NCBI GenBank assembly: GCA_041263285.1
Contig: JBFSVS010000002.1
Span: 1-64,000 of the forward strand
Reading direction: 5' to 3'
DNA from: Acidiparvus fluvialis
GTDB taxonomy: Bacteria; Acidobacteriota; Holophagae; Holophagales; Holophagaceae
Length of the DNA: 64,000 bases
This document shows positions 9,301 through 16,416 of this stretch, in pieces; the stretch's first letter is position 1; each line of letters begins with the position of its first letter. Below the pieces are notes generated by a model. It was not told where the DNA came from and did not search any database. It saw only the letters and a program-made list of their open reading frames with translations. The position numbers and the translations under genes are program-made.

Positions 9301-9615
9301 GATTGGATTCCCTTAGATCAAATAAGAGTTGTACTCAATGGCACAGTCATCACTAGTATTTCAAAATCAAATCTTGTGAGGGATGTTAATGATAGTCGTC
9401 ACTTCACTGCCACTCTGATTATCCCAATGTCTTCCGTTGCTGTAGGTAAAGGTGCTTGGTTAGTGGTAGAAGCCGGAGTGCCCCTAAATATCAGCGGTGT
9501 CTATGCTCCCAATACCGTGTGGTCAAAATATTCAAAAGGGCTATATCCTATAGCGATTTCAAATCCCATCTTTATAAATGTATCGGGGTCAGGTTACACT
9601 CCTCCTCTGCCTTAA
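6325..9615 (+). CDS. Large secreted lipoprotein with a degenerate CehA/McbA (PHP-like) C-terminal region
   Basis: The 1,096-residue protein begins with a hydrophobic signal ending in a lipobox (TTVAC), so it is probably a lipid-anchored envelope protein. The first ~400 residues are rich in Ser/Gly/Thr and beta-strand patterns. Near the C-terminus the order WFNLIGK, GLSSALVSLD, VGSARSYLNIG, then SGKIVASTGPLV follows the closing part of CehA/McbA-family metallohydrolases. The family's metal-binding Ser-Asp-x-His is replaced by SSALVS, so catalysis looks lost. Overall function is unknown to me. It is divergent from the SanA-like gene and followed 22 bp later by dnaB. Confidence 0.7.
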   Translation: MKKICIFSSPTTKIKKSHALLGLFLILTTVACFRASGSPSPAATLTEIPVTGGDRIKGMKASAGPGDFFFQNDYLAISIDGAKFGQSLGQFHNPSRGMYAPSGGAILDFSSVKLDSSYSRYLPSDDMIERLGVVVNQDPELPLVFSSYVPSSTSDGLTLDMIGKLQDPTQKLIGVTRDSSNCVVNVSVSQQIKLGTKSRYLTVTTTITNNGTSTLPIRNISDFLHQGGGGYRIVAPAYGSFSTDSMGNPLTRVSNWGVNIPQSTELNGSNFSSPLMTSVRAPYVVFLGSEPSDGTLDQHSSIGILPVTDGQVLVTSDPQDSLGNPRPIFPSRVVVGGKEVSSLSPNTSIKYERRFYITSGSSGDPALLPSETTSIQNLLLSESHTLRGIDIGAVQFGTFGTSQRKGYAANEIRFERFTGQTTTTGTLLKSDNALLSDPSWKLERIDWLEGFDTSVDESGGGNLSLVYLPLVADPNIPGSMMPYRVVTKSAEYSSTMIRFSDASDATNPTSQRLLRPRSIYATVDNTPFILGELLAPERSLLVNSSGEVINSIVTPHAFSVKEIGTDLVAQYAPATIIFAGLDAFGQMQSSLDPWMKRTRTNGAFYDVMAKDIYLLSSTSGAYQFAAGNSVFGSAFQASNLSPFLGFFPTGSYSAIALRGPLSIPDVKNFSAYNGNALNSHDFAMAPLRMPSGWIAFDLPGPTQRTTGYMTPAEQLSSGLAQGLQVVGRTDIDYFIDDQSLYTSFRQQFLTPGIDASSRNPIGDFPFIVPSRTGSFSQASATGLFTPKVSAIQFGGAISSATWTLADFINQGGHSYTVVHRPRGPQGLFTTNGGINASVPLGSGVNSWWAATSSLSGGKKTGDFDAIELIRSQSFDPLNPSAWWGEFLVLRQDWFNLIGKQSPTKFTKALGLSSALVSLDTQVGSARSYLNIGSATLTQSDLSSVLTALQSGKIVASTGPLVIPSIGSVGPGGLVSTGAPIASVSLNLDIYCPDWIPLDQIRVVLNGTVITSISKSNLVRDVNDSRHFTATLIIPMSSVAVGKGAWLVVEAGVPLNISGVYAPNTVWSKYSKGLYPIAISNPIFINVSGSGYTPPLP

Positions 9616-9637
9616 ATTAAATTCCGAAGAGGTGTCT

Positions 9638-11014
9638 GTGGCGGAGTGGTTAAATCAAGTCCCCGAAGATATTGAAGCAGAAAGATCCCTGCTTGCCACT
9701 TGCGCAGGGTCTGGAGCCCGTGAAATTGCTGCCGATGTGATATCCACTCTCAATGAAGACGATTTTATAGTCCCCAAGCATCGTATTATTTTTAAGGCTC
9801 TCAGGACTTTAGTTCAGAATCAAATTGAAATTAGCGCTATAACCTTGAAAGATGTAATCGATCAAAATGGCGAATTAAATTTATGCGAAGGTTTTATTGG
9901 CATTACTGAGCTGTTAGCGAGCCCTGAGGTTGGAGAACCTTCAGTCCTAGCTGATCTGCTTCGCCGTAAGACCAAACTAAGAAAGCTTATTAAGATCAGC
10001 GCCCAGATGGGTCAATTGGCTGGTATTGACGAAAAAGACCCCGAATTATTAATCGAAGAAATCGCAGGGGAGCTCTATCGACTTAAGGAAAGTTCTGATT
10101 TAAGACGAAAAGGCTTGATGAGTACCGAACAGGTCTCGGAACGTGTCTTTGAGCGTATCCACAAGCGACTCAAAACCAAAGGTTACCTGGGAGTTCCCAC
10201 TGGGTTTCCGAGCGTTGATGACGTTACCCAGGGCTTCCAAGAAGGGAATCTCATTGTCTTGGCGGCGCGTCCAGGGGTGGGTAAAACTTCATTAGCTTTA
10301 AATTGGATTCTCCGGTCTGCCCAAGTTCATTCGACTAAGGGAGCCTTTTTTTCCTTAGAAATGAGTCATGAGGAAGTATTTCTTCGTCTATTGTCCTCGT
10401 TAACTAAAATTAATATGAAGGATATTCAGTCGGGAAGAATCAATGATGATCAGCTCAATCAACTCTATGCTGGTCGGGATACTCTCGTTACGCTGCCTAT
10501 CTATGTTTGTGATCAAGCATCTATTACAGTTCCCCAAATTGAAGCGATGATTCTTAAGCACCAGAGCTCCAACAATCAAAGACTCGATTTTGTGATCATT
10601 GATTATTTACAACTCATTAGTTCACCTGAGTCGAGCCGTGGAAGTCGTCAAAATGAAGCTATAAGAATCGGAGAAATCAGCCGTGGTCTAAAGCTGATTG
10701 CCAAAAATTACCAAATCCCAATTATTGTTCTCTCCCAATTGAATCGTGAGGTAGAACATCGAACTGGCGGTAAACCCCAATTATCAGATCTCAGAGACTC
10801 GGGCGCCATTGAGCAAGATGCCGATATTGTGGCTTTTATACATCGACGAATGAATCCGTCACCAGAAAGTAACCAACCGGACAATCATGCCGAACTTCTC
10901 ATCGCAAAACATCGAAATGGGCCGACAGCTAATCTGCCACTCATTTTCCAGCCCGATCATGCAACGTACTATGCTCTTGATAGAACAACTGATGGTCTAG
11001 ATAGCCTCTCTTAA
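9638..11014 (+). CDS. dnaB: Replicative DNA helicase DnaB
   Basis: DnaB is the hexameric replication-fork helicase. The N-terminal domain starts VPEDIEAERSLL, and the RecA-like C-terminal domain carries Walker A ARPGVGKTS, FSLEMSHEEV, FVIIDYLQLI (Walker B) and LSQLNREVEHR with RDSGAIEQDADIV. A GTG at 9638 preceded by GAGG with 5-nt spacing was chosen, giving 458 residues, the usual size. An upstream in-frame start inside the lipoprotein gene would add a non-conserved stretch. Lying 22 bp after a lipoprotein gene is unusual; rplI or rpsR are commoner neighbours. Confidence 0.94.
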   Translation: MAEWLNQVPEDIEAERSLLATCAGSGAREIAADVISTLNEDDFIVPKHRIIFKALRTLVQNQIEISAITLKDVIDQNGELNLCEGFIGITELLASPEVGEPSVLADLLRRKTKLRKLIKISAQMGQLAGIDEKDPELLIEEIAGELYRLKESSDLRRKGLMSTEQVSERVFERIHKRLKTKGYLGVPTGFPSVDDVTQGFQEGNLIVLAARPGVGKTSLALNWILRSAQVHSTKGAFFSLEMSHEEVFLRLLSSLTKINMKDIQSGRINDDQLNQLYAGRDTLVTLPIYVCDQASITVPQIEAMILKHQSSNNQRLDFVIIDYLQLISSPESSRGSRQNEAIRIGEISRGLKLIAKNYQIPIIVLSQLNREVEHRTGGKPQLSDLRDSGAIEQDADIVAFIHRRMNPSPESNQPDNHAELLIAKHRNGPTANLPLIFQPDHATYYALDRTTDGLDSLS

Positions 11015-11021
11015 TTTTGAA

Positions 11022-12362
11022 TCATTCCAGACCAAAAGCGTCAGTCTCAAGTTCTTTTTTGATGATACTCATAAATTGGTCTGCTACCGCTCCATCTACT
11101 ATTCGATGATCAAAACTGAGACCACTAAACATCATTTGTCTAATCGCAATAGAGTCGTTACCAGCCTCATCGGTCATAACCATCGGTCGTTTGATGATGG
11201 CTCCAATGGCTTGGATAGCTACTTGTGGTTGATTGATAATGGGGAGGGCAAAAACATCGCCAAATACCCCAGGATTCGTAATAGTGAAGGTACCTCCTGA
11301 GATTTCATCGGGTGATAGTTTCTTGCTTCGAGCTCGTTCAGCCAAGTCATTGAGACTTCGCGCAAGACCACCCAAATTCAGGCTATCGGCATTCTTTATG
11401 ACGGGAACGATAAGGCCCCAATCGAGGGATACCGCTACCCCGAGATTGATATCTTGTTTGTAGATAATGCTCTCACCATCCACAGAGGCATTTACGACAG
11501 GAAATGCTTGCAAGGCTTTGATCACAGCCTTCATGATAAAAGGCATATAACTCATTTTTGTATCATATGTCTCTTCAAATTTCTTACGGTGTCGAATCCG
11601 AAGATGCGACACATTTGTCATGTCTATCTCAAAAATGGTATACACATGAGGGCTTGTTTTGAGTTTTGAATTTACCATATTGTCTGCGATGATTTTTCGC
11701 ATACGGGACATGGGCTCTATCTTGACTCTTTCCTCTGGGGTGAAGGCTGGTACATGAGGGGTAGGGGGAATCGAAAGCCCTGGCACAGCTCCCAAAGTTG
11801 GAGCTGCAGGATCATGACGCGGACCCATCATGGGCATGGGAACAAGGAGCCCTGGAGAACCTATATCGACCCTTTTTTCCCTTATGATTTTTTCGATATC
11901 GGACTTTGTCACTCTCCCATTCTCACCAGTACCCTTAATTTGACTCAGATCAATTTGATGCTGTTTTGCCATTTCACGAACGAGGGGAGACGATTGTGTT
12001 TTGACTCTTTCTTCAAGACTTTCTTTTGGATTTTCCTTTGCCTTTGGCGCGGTTGTGCTTTTATCAAGGTTCGAAACTTTGTCGGTTGAGGGATTAGGAG
12101 TCGGCGATGACTGGTTCGGTTCACCTTGATTGCCAATACGAGCGACTACCGTTCCAACTGCAACAGTCTTGTTGGCTTCAACAAAGATTTCCGTGAGAAT
12201 CCCAGCCGAAGGAGAGGGAATTTCAGCATCTACTTTATCAGTGGATATCTCATAAAGAGTCTCGTCTTTCGCAATCACATCTCCGACCTTCTTATGCCAC
12301 TTAAGAATAGTGGCCTCAGCAATACTTTCGCCCATTTGGGGCATAACGACATCGAACGACAT
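11022..12362 (-). CDS. 2-oxoacid dehydrogenase complex E2 (dihydrolipoyl acyltransferase)
   Basis: The 446-residue protein has the canonical three-part E2 layout: a lipoyl domain (1-75) with the modified lysine in EISTDKVDAEIPS, a peripheral subunit-binding domain (about 130-165, SSPLVREMAKQHQIDL and GTGENGRVTKSDIE), and a C-terminal catalytic domain ending in the His-Asp motif FDHRIVDGAVA. Linkers rich in Pro/Ser/Ala connect them. It could serve 2-oxoglutarate, pyruvate or branched-chain oxoacid dehydrogenase; sequence reading alone does not decide. E1 and E3 genes are absent nearby. It lies 8 bp downstream of gatA. Confidence 0.9.
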   Translation of the reverse strand: MSFDVVMPQMGESIAEATILKWHKKVGDVIAKDETLYEISTDKVDAEIPSPSAGILTEIFVEANKTVAVGTVVARIGNQGEPNQSSPTPNPSTDKVSNLDKSTTAPKAKENPKESLEERVKTQSSPLVREMAKQHQIDLSQIKGTGENGRVTKSDIEKIIREKRVDIGSPGLLVPMPMMGPRHDPAAPTLGAVPGLSIPPTPHVPAFTPEERVKIEPMSRMRKIIADNMVNSKLKTSPHVYTIFEIDMTNVSHLRIRHRKKFEETYDTKMSYMPFIMKAVIKALQAFPVVNASVDGESIIYKQDINLGVAVSLDWGLIVPVIKNADSLNLGGLARSLNDLAERARSKKLSPDEISGGTFTITNPGVFGDVFALPIINQPQVAIQAIGAIIKRPMVMTDEAGNDSIAIRQMMFSGLSFDHRIVDGAVADQFMSIIKKELETDAFGLE

Positions 12363-12370
12363 GAAAACTC

Positions 12371-13840
12371 CTAGAGTACAGGCTGGGTTAGATGGTGAGT
12401 ATTTGATAACTGAAAAGCGTGAGCTAATTCTAATAGTTTGACATCACTTAAGGCTGGTGCAATCAGTTGAATACCCACAGGAAGTCTAACTGGAGAGTTA
12501 GGCAATTGAACAAAGCCTCCTGGGATAGATAGACAAGGTAGCCCCGAAAGGGAGGTTGCAGCGCTGTATACATCAGATAGGTACATTTCTGCCGGATCCT
12601 TAGATTTGCTCCCTAGAGGAAATGCAACTGAGGGGCTGACCGGAGTGAGTAAAAAGTCCACCTCTTGAAAAGCTTTGTTGAAATCTTGGGTGATTAGATT
12701 TCTTGCCCTTAGTGCGCGGTGGTAGTACTCATCGACATGCCCTTGGTTTAAACAAAAAGCACCAAGTAGAATTCTTCTTTTAGCCTCTTCACCAAAACCC
12801 TCATCTCGGGTCTTAGCGATTAAGTCGATTAGGTTTTCGGACTTCGAGGTTCGATAACCAAATCGAATTCCATCAAACCTCGCTAAATTTGAAGATACTT
12901 CTGACACGCAAATAAGATAATAGGTATCAATAGCGTAGGCTGTGTGAGGAAGCGAAATAGGAATCATGGATGCGCCCATACTCTTGAATTCATCAATACT
13001 CTTTTCGATTACTTTTCGAACACTAGGATCAATTCCGTCAGTAAAGTATTCCCTGGGTAGCCCAACACGAATTCCTCGCAAATCCAGTGGCTTGAGTGGA
13101 TAAAGGGATTCACACTTTGGTAGTTCGATTGAGGTCGAGTCTTTAGCGTCTTGACCAACAAGAACACTAAGTAGTGCTCCCACCTCGAAGGCTGATGAAG
13201 CACAAGGCCCTACAACATCCAAACTCGACGCCATCGAGGTAAGCCCGTATCGACTCAGAATTCCATAGGTTGGTCGCATTGCAGTGACATTGCAGAAACT
13301 ACCAGGGAGGCGAACAGAGCCGCCTGTATCGCTTCCAAGGGAAGAGACAACGTATTGTGCTGCTACTGAAACAATAGAACCACTCGAACTCCCACCAGAA
13401 ACGCGTTGGGTGTCCCAAGGATTCAAAGTAGGACCGTAAGCACTAAATTCACCACTGCTTCCCATGGCGAATTCATCCATATTGGCTTTCGCAATGGGGA
13501 TTGACCCCGCCCTTAGCAATTTATCCACAACTGTAGCGTTGTAGTGGGAGGTGAATCCTTTGAGAATCTTAGAACCACAAGTCATAAGAGACCCTGACCA
13601 ATTAAAATTATCCTTCAGGGCAATGGGTAAACCTACCATAGCTCCTCGATCCCCACTTTTGATTCGCCGATCTGACTTTAGGGATAGCTCGATTGATTCT
13701 TCATAATAATGCGAGATGATCGCATTCAATTTAGGTTCGAACTCCCTAATTTTTTTAAAAGATTCTTCAACCAAATCCCTCGAAGATACATCACCCTTTT
13801 GAAGGAGTGTTCTCCATTGTGTTGAATGAGGGAGTGTCAT
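12371..13840 (-). CDS. gatA: Asp-tRNA(Asn)/Glu-tRNA(Gln) amidotransferase subunit A
   Basis: GatA hydrolyses glutamine and passes ammonia to GatB for the transamidation of Glu-tRNA(Gln) or Asp-tRNA(Asn). The amidase-signature triad is visible: the lysine in ALKDNFNW, the cis-serine in GGSSSGS and the nucleophile serine in GSDTGGSVRLPG. Length (489) is normal. The ATG at 13840 follows AAGGA with 9-nt spacing. Neither gatC nor gatB flanks it; instead an E2 gene follows within 8 bp, so the subunits are dispersed in this genome. Confidence 0.92.
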   Translation of the reverse strand: MTLPHSTQWRTLLQKGDVSSRDLVEESFKKIREFEPKLNAIISHYYEESIELSLKSDRRIKSGDRGAMVGLPIALKDNFNWSGSLMTCGSKILKGFTSHYNATVVDKLLRAGSIPIAKANMDEFAMGSSGEFSAYGPTLNPWDTQRVSGGSSSGSIVSVAAQYVVSSLGSDTGGSVRLPGSFCNVTAMRPTYGILSRYGLTSMASSLDVVGPCASSAFEVGALLSVLVGQDAKDSTSIELPKCESLYPLKPLDLRGIRVGLPREYFTDGIDPSVRKVIEKSIDEFKSMGASMIPISLPHTAYAIDTYYLICVSEVSSNLARFDGIRFGYRTSKSENLIDLIAKTRDEGFGEEAKRRILLGAFCLNQGHVDEYYHRALRARNLITQDFNKAFQEVDFLLTPVSPSVAFPLGSKSKDPAEMYLSDVYSAATSLSGLPCLSIPGGFVQLPNSPVRLPVGIQLIAPALSDVKLLELAHAFQLSNTHHLTQPVL

Positions 13841-13906
13841 GAACTAGGATCCTTATACTCAAGTTTCGCAGATATTGATAGGTCCGCAAAAGGAGAATTC
13901 GAACCC

Positions 13907-14308
13907 CTAATTCATCAAGCGATGTTCTACCATTAAGCATTTATCTGTGACGACAAGAATACCCTTTTGGGTAAGTCGGTATTCATCGGAGGGCTCTAAT
14001 TTCATATTCAATTGGAACCAACACATTTGTGGAATCCAAGGGAGTCCACAAATTTCATTAACAAGTTCGGGGAGATCTTCGCTTTTTCTAAAGACATTAA
14101 TCACCTCTACTTCCTGAATTTCCGAGAGATTCTTAGAAGCGGGAATATCCCACAGTGAAGAATGGAGTTCTGGATTTACGGGATAAATGAGGTAGCCCGA
14201 ATCTCTTAGGTATTTAGCTACCCCATAACTGGCTCTCCAGGGTTTATCTGAGAGACCTACGATTGCTACAGACCTCGTATTTTTGAGAATGTCTTGCCAG
14301 GATGCCAT
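13907..14308 (-). CDS. CoA-binding (YccU-type) Rossmann-fold protein
   Basis: The 133-residue product is a stand-alone CoA_binding domain: VAIVGLSDKPWRASYGVAKYL is the nucleotide loop and YPVNPELHSSLWD follows, as in succinyl-CoA synthetase alpha N-termini and YccU. The C-terminal DKCLMVEHRLM is also characteristic of the YccU group. The cellular role of these proteins is not well defined. It is upstream of gatA by 66 bp on the same strand and divergent from the PP2C gene. Confidence 0.82.
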   Translation of the reverse strand: MASWQDILKNTRSVAIVGLSDKPWRASYGVAKYLRDSGYLIYPVNPELHSSLWDIPASKNLSEIQEVEVINVFRKSEDLPELVNEICGLPWIPQMCWFQLNMKLEPSDEYRLTQKGILVVTDKCLMVEHRLMN

Positions 14309-14388
14309 AACTTTTAAATCCTAGAAATTGAATGAAAGGAAAGGGGACTTGGTAAACTTATTTTCTCACCCATTTGAGGTTTCTTGCG

Positions 14389-15102
14389 ATGCCATATCTT
14401 TCATCCGGGACGACCCACCCGGGTCTAATCAGAGAACTCAATGAGGATTATTTCTATCATGATGATTATTTAGGTTTATATATTGTTGCGGATGGCCTAG
14501 GAGGTCATACAGCAGGAGAGGTTGCAAGTAAGATAGCTGTTGAATCGATTATTGACTCCGTTAAAGATAGTCATCTCAAAACCCCTGAAGTGAGAATGGA
14601 TTTGGCTTTTCGTGAGGCAAGTGAGTCGATACTTGAACACATCAAGGTAAATCCTGATCATATGTCCATGGCTTCGACCGCTGTAGCCATTTTGGTCGAG
14701 GGTAGTAAAGTAACCATAGCTCATGTGGGTGATTCGAGATCTTATGTACTAAGAGATAAAAAAATCAAACAATTAACGATCGATCATACTTGGGTTCAGA
14801 CACAGTTCGAGAAGGGACTCTTGAGTGAAAAAGAAATCAGTTCTCATCCTATGCGTAATGTGATTACCCAGGCTCTAGGTAACACCACATCTATTCGTGT
14901 TGAAATCACCTCGTTTACAGCCTCTACGGGCGACCGATTTCTGCTTTGTTCCGATGGTTTGAACGGCATGATTGATGAGAAGACTATCGAGCAAACCCTG
15001 GGAATCGAAAATCAATCAGAATGCCTATCTCAACTGATCCTAGCCGCCCTCCGAGAGGGAGGGGCCGACAATATTACGGCTGTATTAATTGATGCTATTT
15101 AG
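14389..15102 (+). CDS. PP2C-family (PPM/Stp-type) serine/threonine phosphatase
   Basis: The 237-residue single-domain phosphatase has all metal-ligand motifs of bacterial PP2C: GLIRELNEDYF, VADGLGGHTAGEVAS, AHVGDSRSYVLR, LLCSDGLNGMID and GGADNITAVLI. Such enzymes usually reverse phosphorylation by Hanks-type kinases, but none is in this window. The ATG at 14389 was chosen, with GAGG 9 nt upstream; a TTG five codons earlier is possible but overlaps that site. The end overlaps the convergent zinc-ribbon gene by 8 bp. Confidence 0.92.
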   Translation: MPYLSSGTTHPGLIRELNEDYFYHDDYLGLYIVADGLGGHTAGEVASKIAVESIIDSVKDSHLKTPEVRMDLAFREASESILEHIKVNPDHMSMASTAVAILVEGSKVTIAHVGDSRSYVLRDKKIKQLTIDHTWVQTQFEKGLLSEKEISSHPMRNVITQALGNTTSIRVEITSFTASTGDRFLLCSDGLNGMIDEKTIEQTLGIENQSECLSQLILAALREGGADNITAVLIDAI

Positions 15103-15319
15103 GAGTTAAGACTGCTTTAATAGGGAGTGTTCGAACCAGTCTTTTACAAATATTGCACAGAATTGTGTATGTATCCGGTTGTTCAAAGTGGTATTTAAAA
15201 CCCGGGCCCTCCACAGGATCTTGCTGTAAAGCCTCAAGTCGACCGAAATGATATTCAGCAATGCGCACGCTTTGTGGAGCCGTTAGATCAGATCCACAAT
15301 GTTGGCAACTAATCGACAT
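15095..15319 (-). CDS. Small zinc-ribbon protein
   Basis: This 74-residue ORF has two CxxC pairs, CQHC near the N-terminus and CNIC near residue 55, the usual four-cysteine zinc-ribbon set. The middle holds acidic and aromatic residues. A strong ribosome site, AGGAGG with 5-nt spacing before ATG, supports it being a real gene even though its 3' end overlaps the PP2C gene by 8 bp. I do not recognise the family, and no function is assigned. It lies downstream of the YpdA-like gene's stop on the opposite side of a 45-bp gap. Confidence 0.75.
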   Translation of the reverse strand: MSISCQHCGSDLTAPQSVRIAEYHFGRLEALQQDPVEGPGFKYHFEQPDTYTILCNICKRLVRTLPIKAVLTPK

Positions 15320-15364
15320 CAGAACCTCCTACTTACTTTCATCATATCAGAATATATATATTGT

Positions 15365-16369
15365 TTACCTTGGAATAGGAATCCGGCATTCAAGTTGTCC
15401 TTGACATAAACCATCCCATACGACTGTCTTTCCAGTATTGAAAGCTTTGACTATTGTTCCTTTTCCTCCTGAAACTAAATCGCCCGCAAGGTAGAGACCT
15501 GGAATACCTGACTCGTAAGCATGGGAAGTTGTTGGATGTTTTCCCTCCAAAGTAACTCCTACTTTCTTTAAAAAAGATTCAGGAGTCGTTCCTCCGATAG
15601 CGTACAAGATGTCATCGAATTGTCTACGAGTTTCATCTTGGAACGTGACTTCAATCCTAGGGTGCTGTTGTCGATCACAGATGTTAACCACGTTAGACTC
15701 AAGCAATATTTCGATGTGTCGATTTTTTTCCAGATCCGAAACAATCTTTTTGTTTACTTCGTTTGCCTTTGTGAATTCTTTTCCTCGGTAACAAAGCGTT
15801 ACCTGATGGTCACTATATAGGTATTGAGCATATTCGAGGGCAGTATTACCACCTCCAACAATGAGTACACGGCTTCTTGCAGGTATGTTTTGAGAAAGGT
15901 CAAACCAGATATTTTGCTTTAGGGAGGATGGAAGCGGGTAGTTGGGTTTATTCGGTCGTCCATAAACGCCAATCGCAATAACTACAGTCCGTGTCCTCCA
16001 CTGCCGCTTTTCTAAATCGGTAATAACAAACAAATCATTGGCAACTTGTTCGATATGATCGACCTCGGTGTTGGCGATAATTTCAAGTCCATACTCTTCA
16101 ATGAATTGATCCATGGTTTTCAGGACGGTTTCTCTTGTCCCATCGACAATACAAACCGATCCCTCACATTCAATATCTTGGCCTAAGTAGACTTTGTCAA
16201 CGCGCTTACCCGGTGTATAGAGTTTCTCAATGGAGTAACTGTGCCGAGGACCTTTCTCAATTAGTAGTACTTTCTGAATACCTACTCTTTTTGATTCGAC
16301 CGCCGTTGCTATCCCTGCGGGTCCAGCACCAACAATGATCAAATCAAATATTTCAGTCTCTGCCATCAT
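15365..16369 (-). CDS. ypdA: YpdA-like FAD/NAD(P)-dependent pyridine nucleotide-disulfide oxidoreductase
   Basis: The 334-residue flavoprotein has an N-terminal FAD-binding motif DLIIVGAGPAGIATAVES and a second dinucleotide motif VLIVGGGNTALEYAQYL. DILYAIGGTTPESFL and GLYLAGDLVSGGKGTIVKAF bind FAD near the end. No CxxC redox pair is present, which separates it from thioredoxin reductase and matches YpdA (Bdr) bacillithiol-disulfide reductases. That role is inferred; no bacillithiol synthesis genes are visible. The ATG at 16369 (followed by another ATG) puts the FAD motif at the N-terminus; 16390 is a possible longer start. Confidence 0.8.
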   Translation of the reverse strand: MMAETEIFDLIIVGAGPAGIATAVESKRVGIQKVLLIEKGPRHSYSIEKLYTPGKRVDKVYLGQDIECEGSVCIVDGTRETVLKTMDQFIEEYGLEIIANTEVDHIEQVANDLFVITDLEKRQWRTRTVVIAIGVYGRPNKPNYPLPSSLKQNIWFDLSQNIPARSRVLIVGGGNTALEYAQYLYSDHQVTLCYRGKEFTKANEVNKKIVSDLEKNRHIEILLESNVVNICDRQQHPRIEVTFQDETRRQFDDILYAIGGTTPESFLKKVGVTLEGKHPTTSHAYESGIPGLYLAGDLVSGGKGTIVKAFNTGKTVVWDGLCQGQLECRIPIPR

Positions 16370-16416
16370 AAAGATATGATGGCGCCTCATAAGAATTTTA
16401 CAAGAAGGAGTTGCAT

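Noticed and set aside
9578..9637. Longer dnaB start inside the lipoprotein gene
   Set aside because: Adds non-conserved residues, overlaps the upstream gene, and the GTG at 9638 has GAGG and begins the conserved N-terminus.
11754..12089. 111-residue antisense ORF in the E2 gene
   Set aside because: Mirrors the E2 linker and subunit-binding region; composition is not protein-like.
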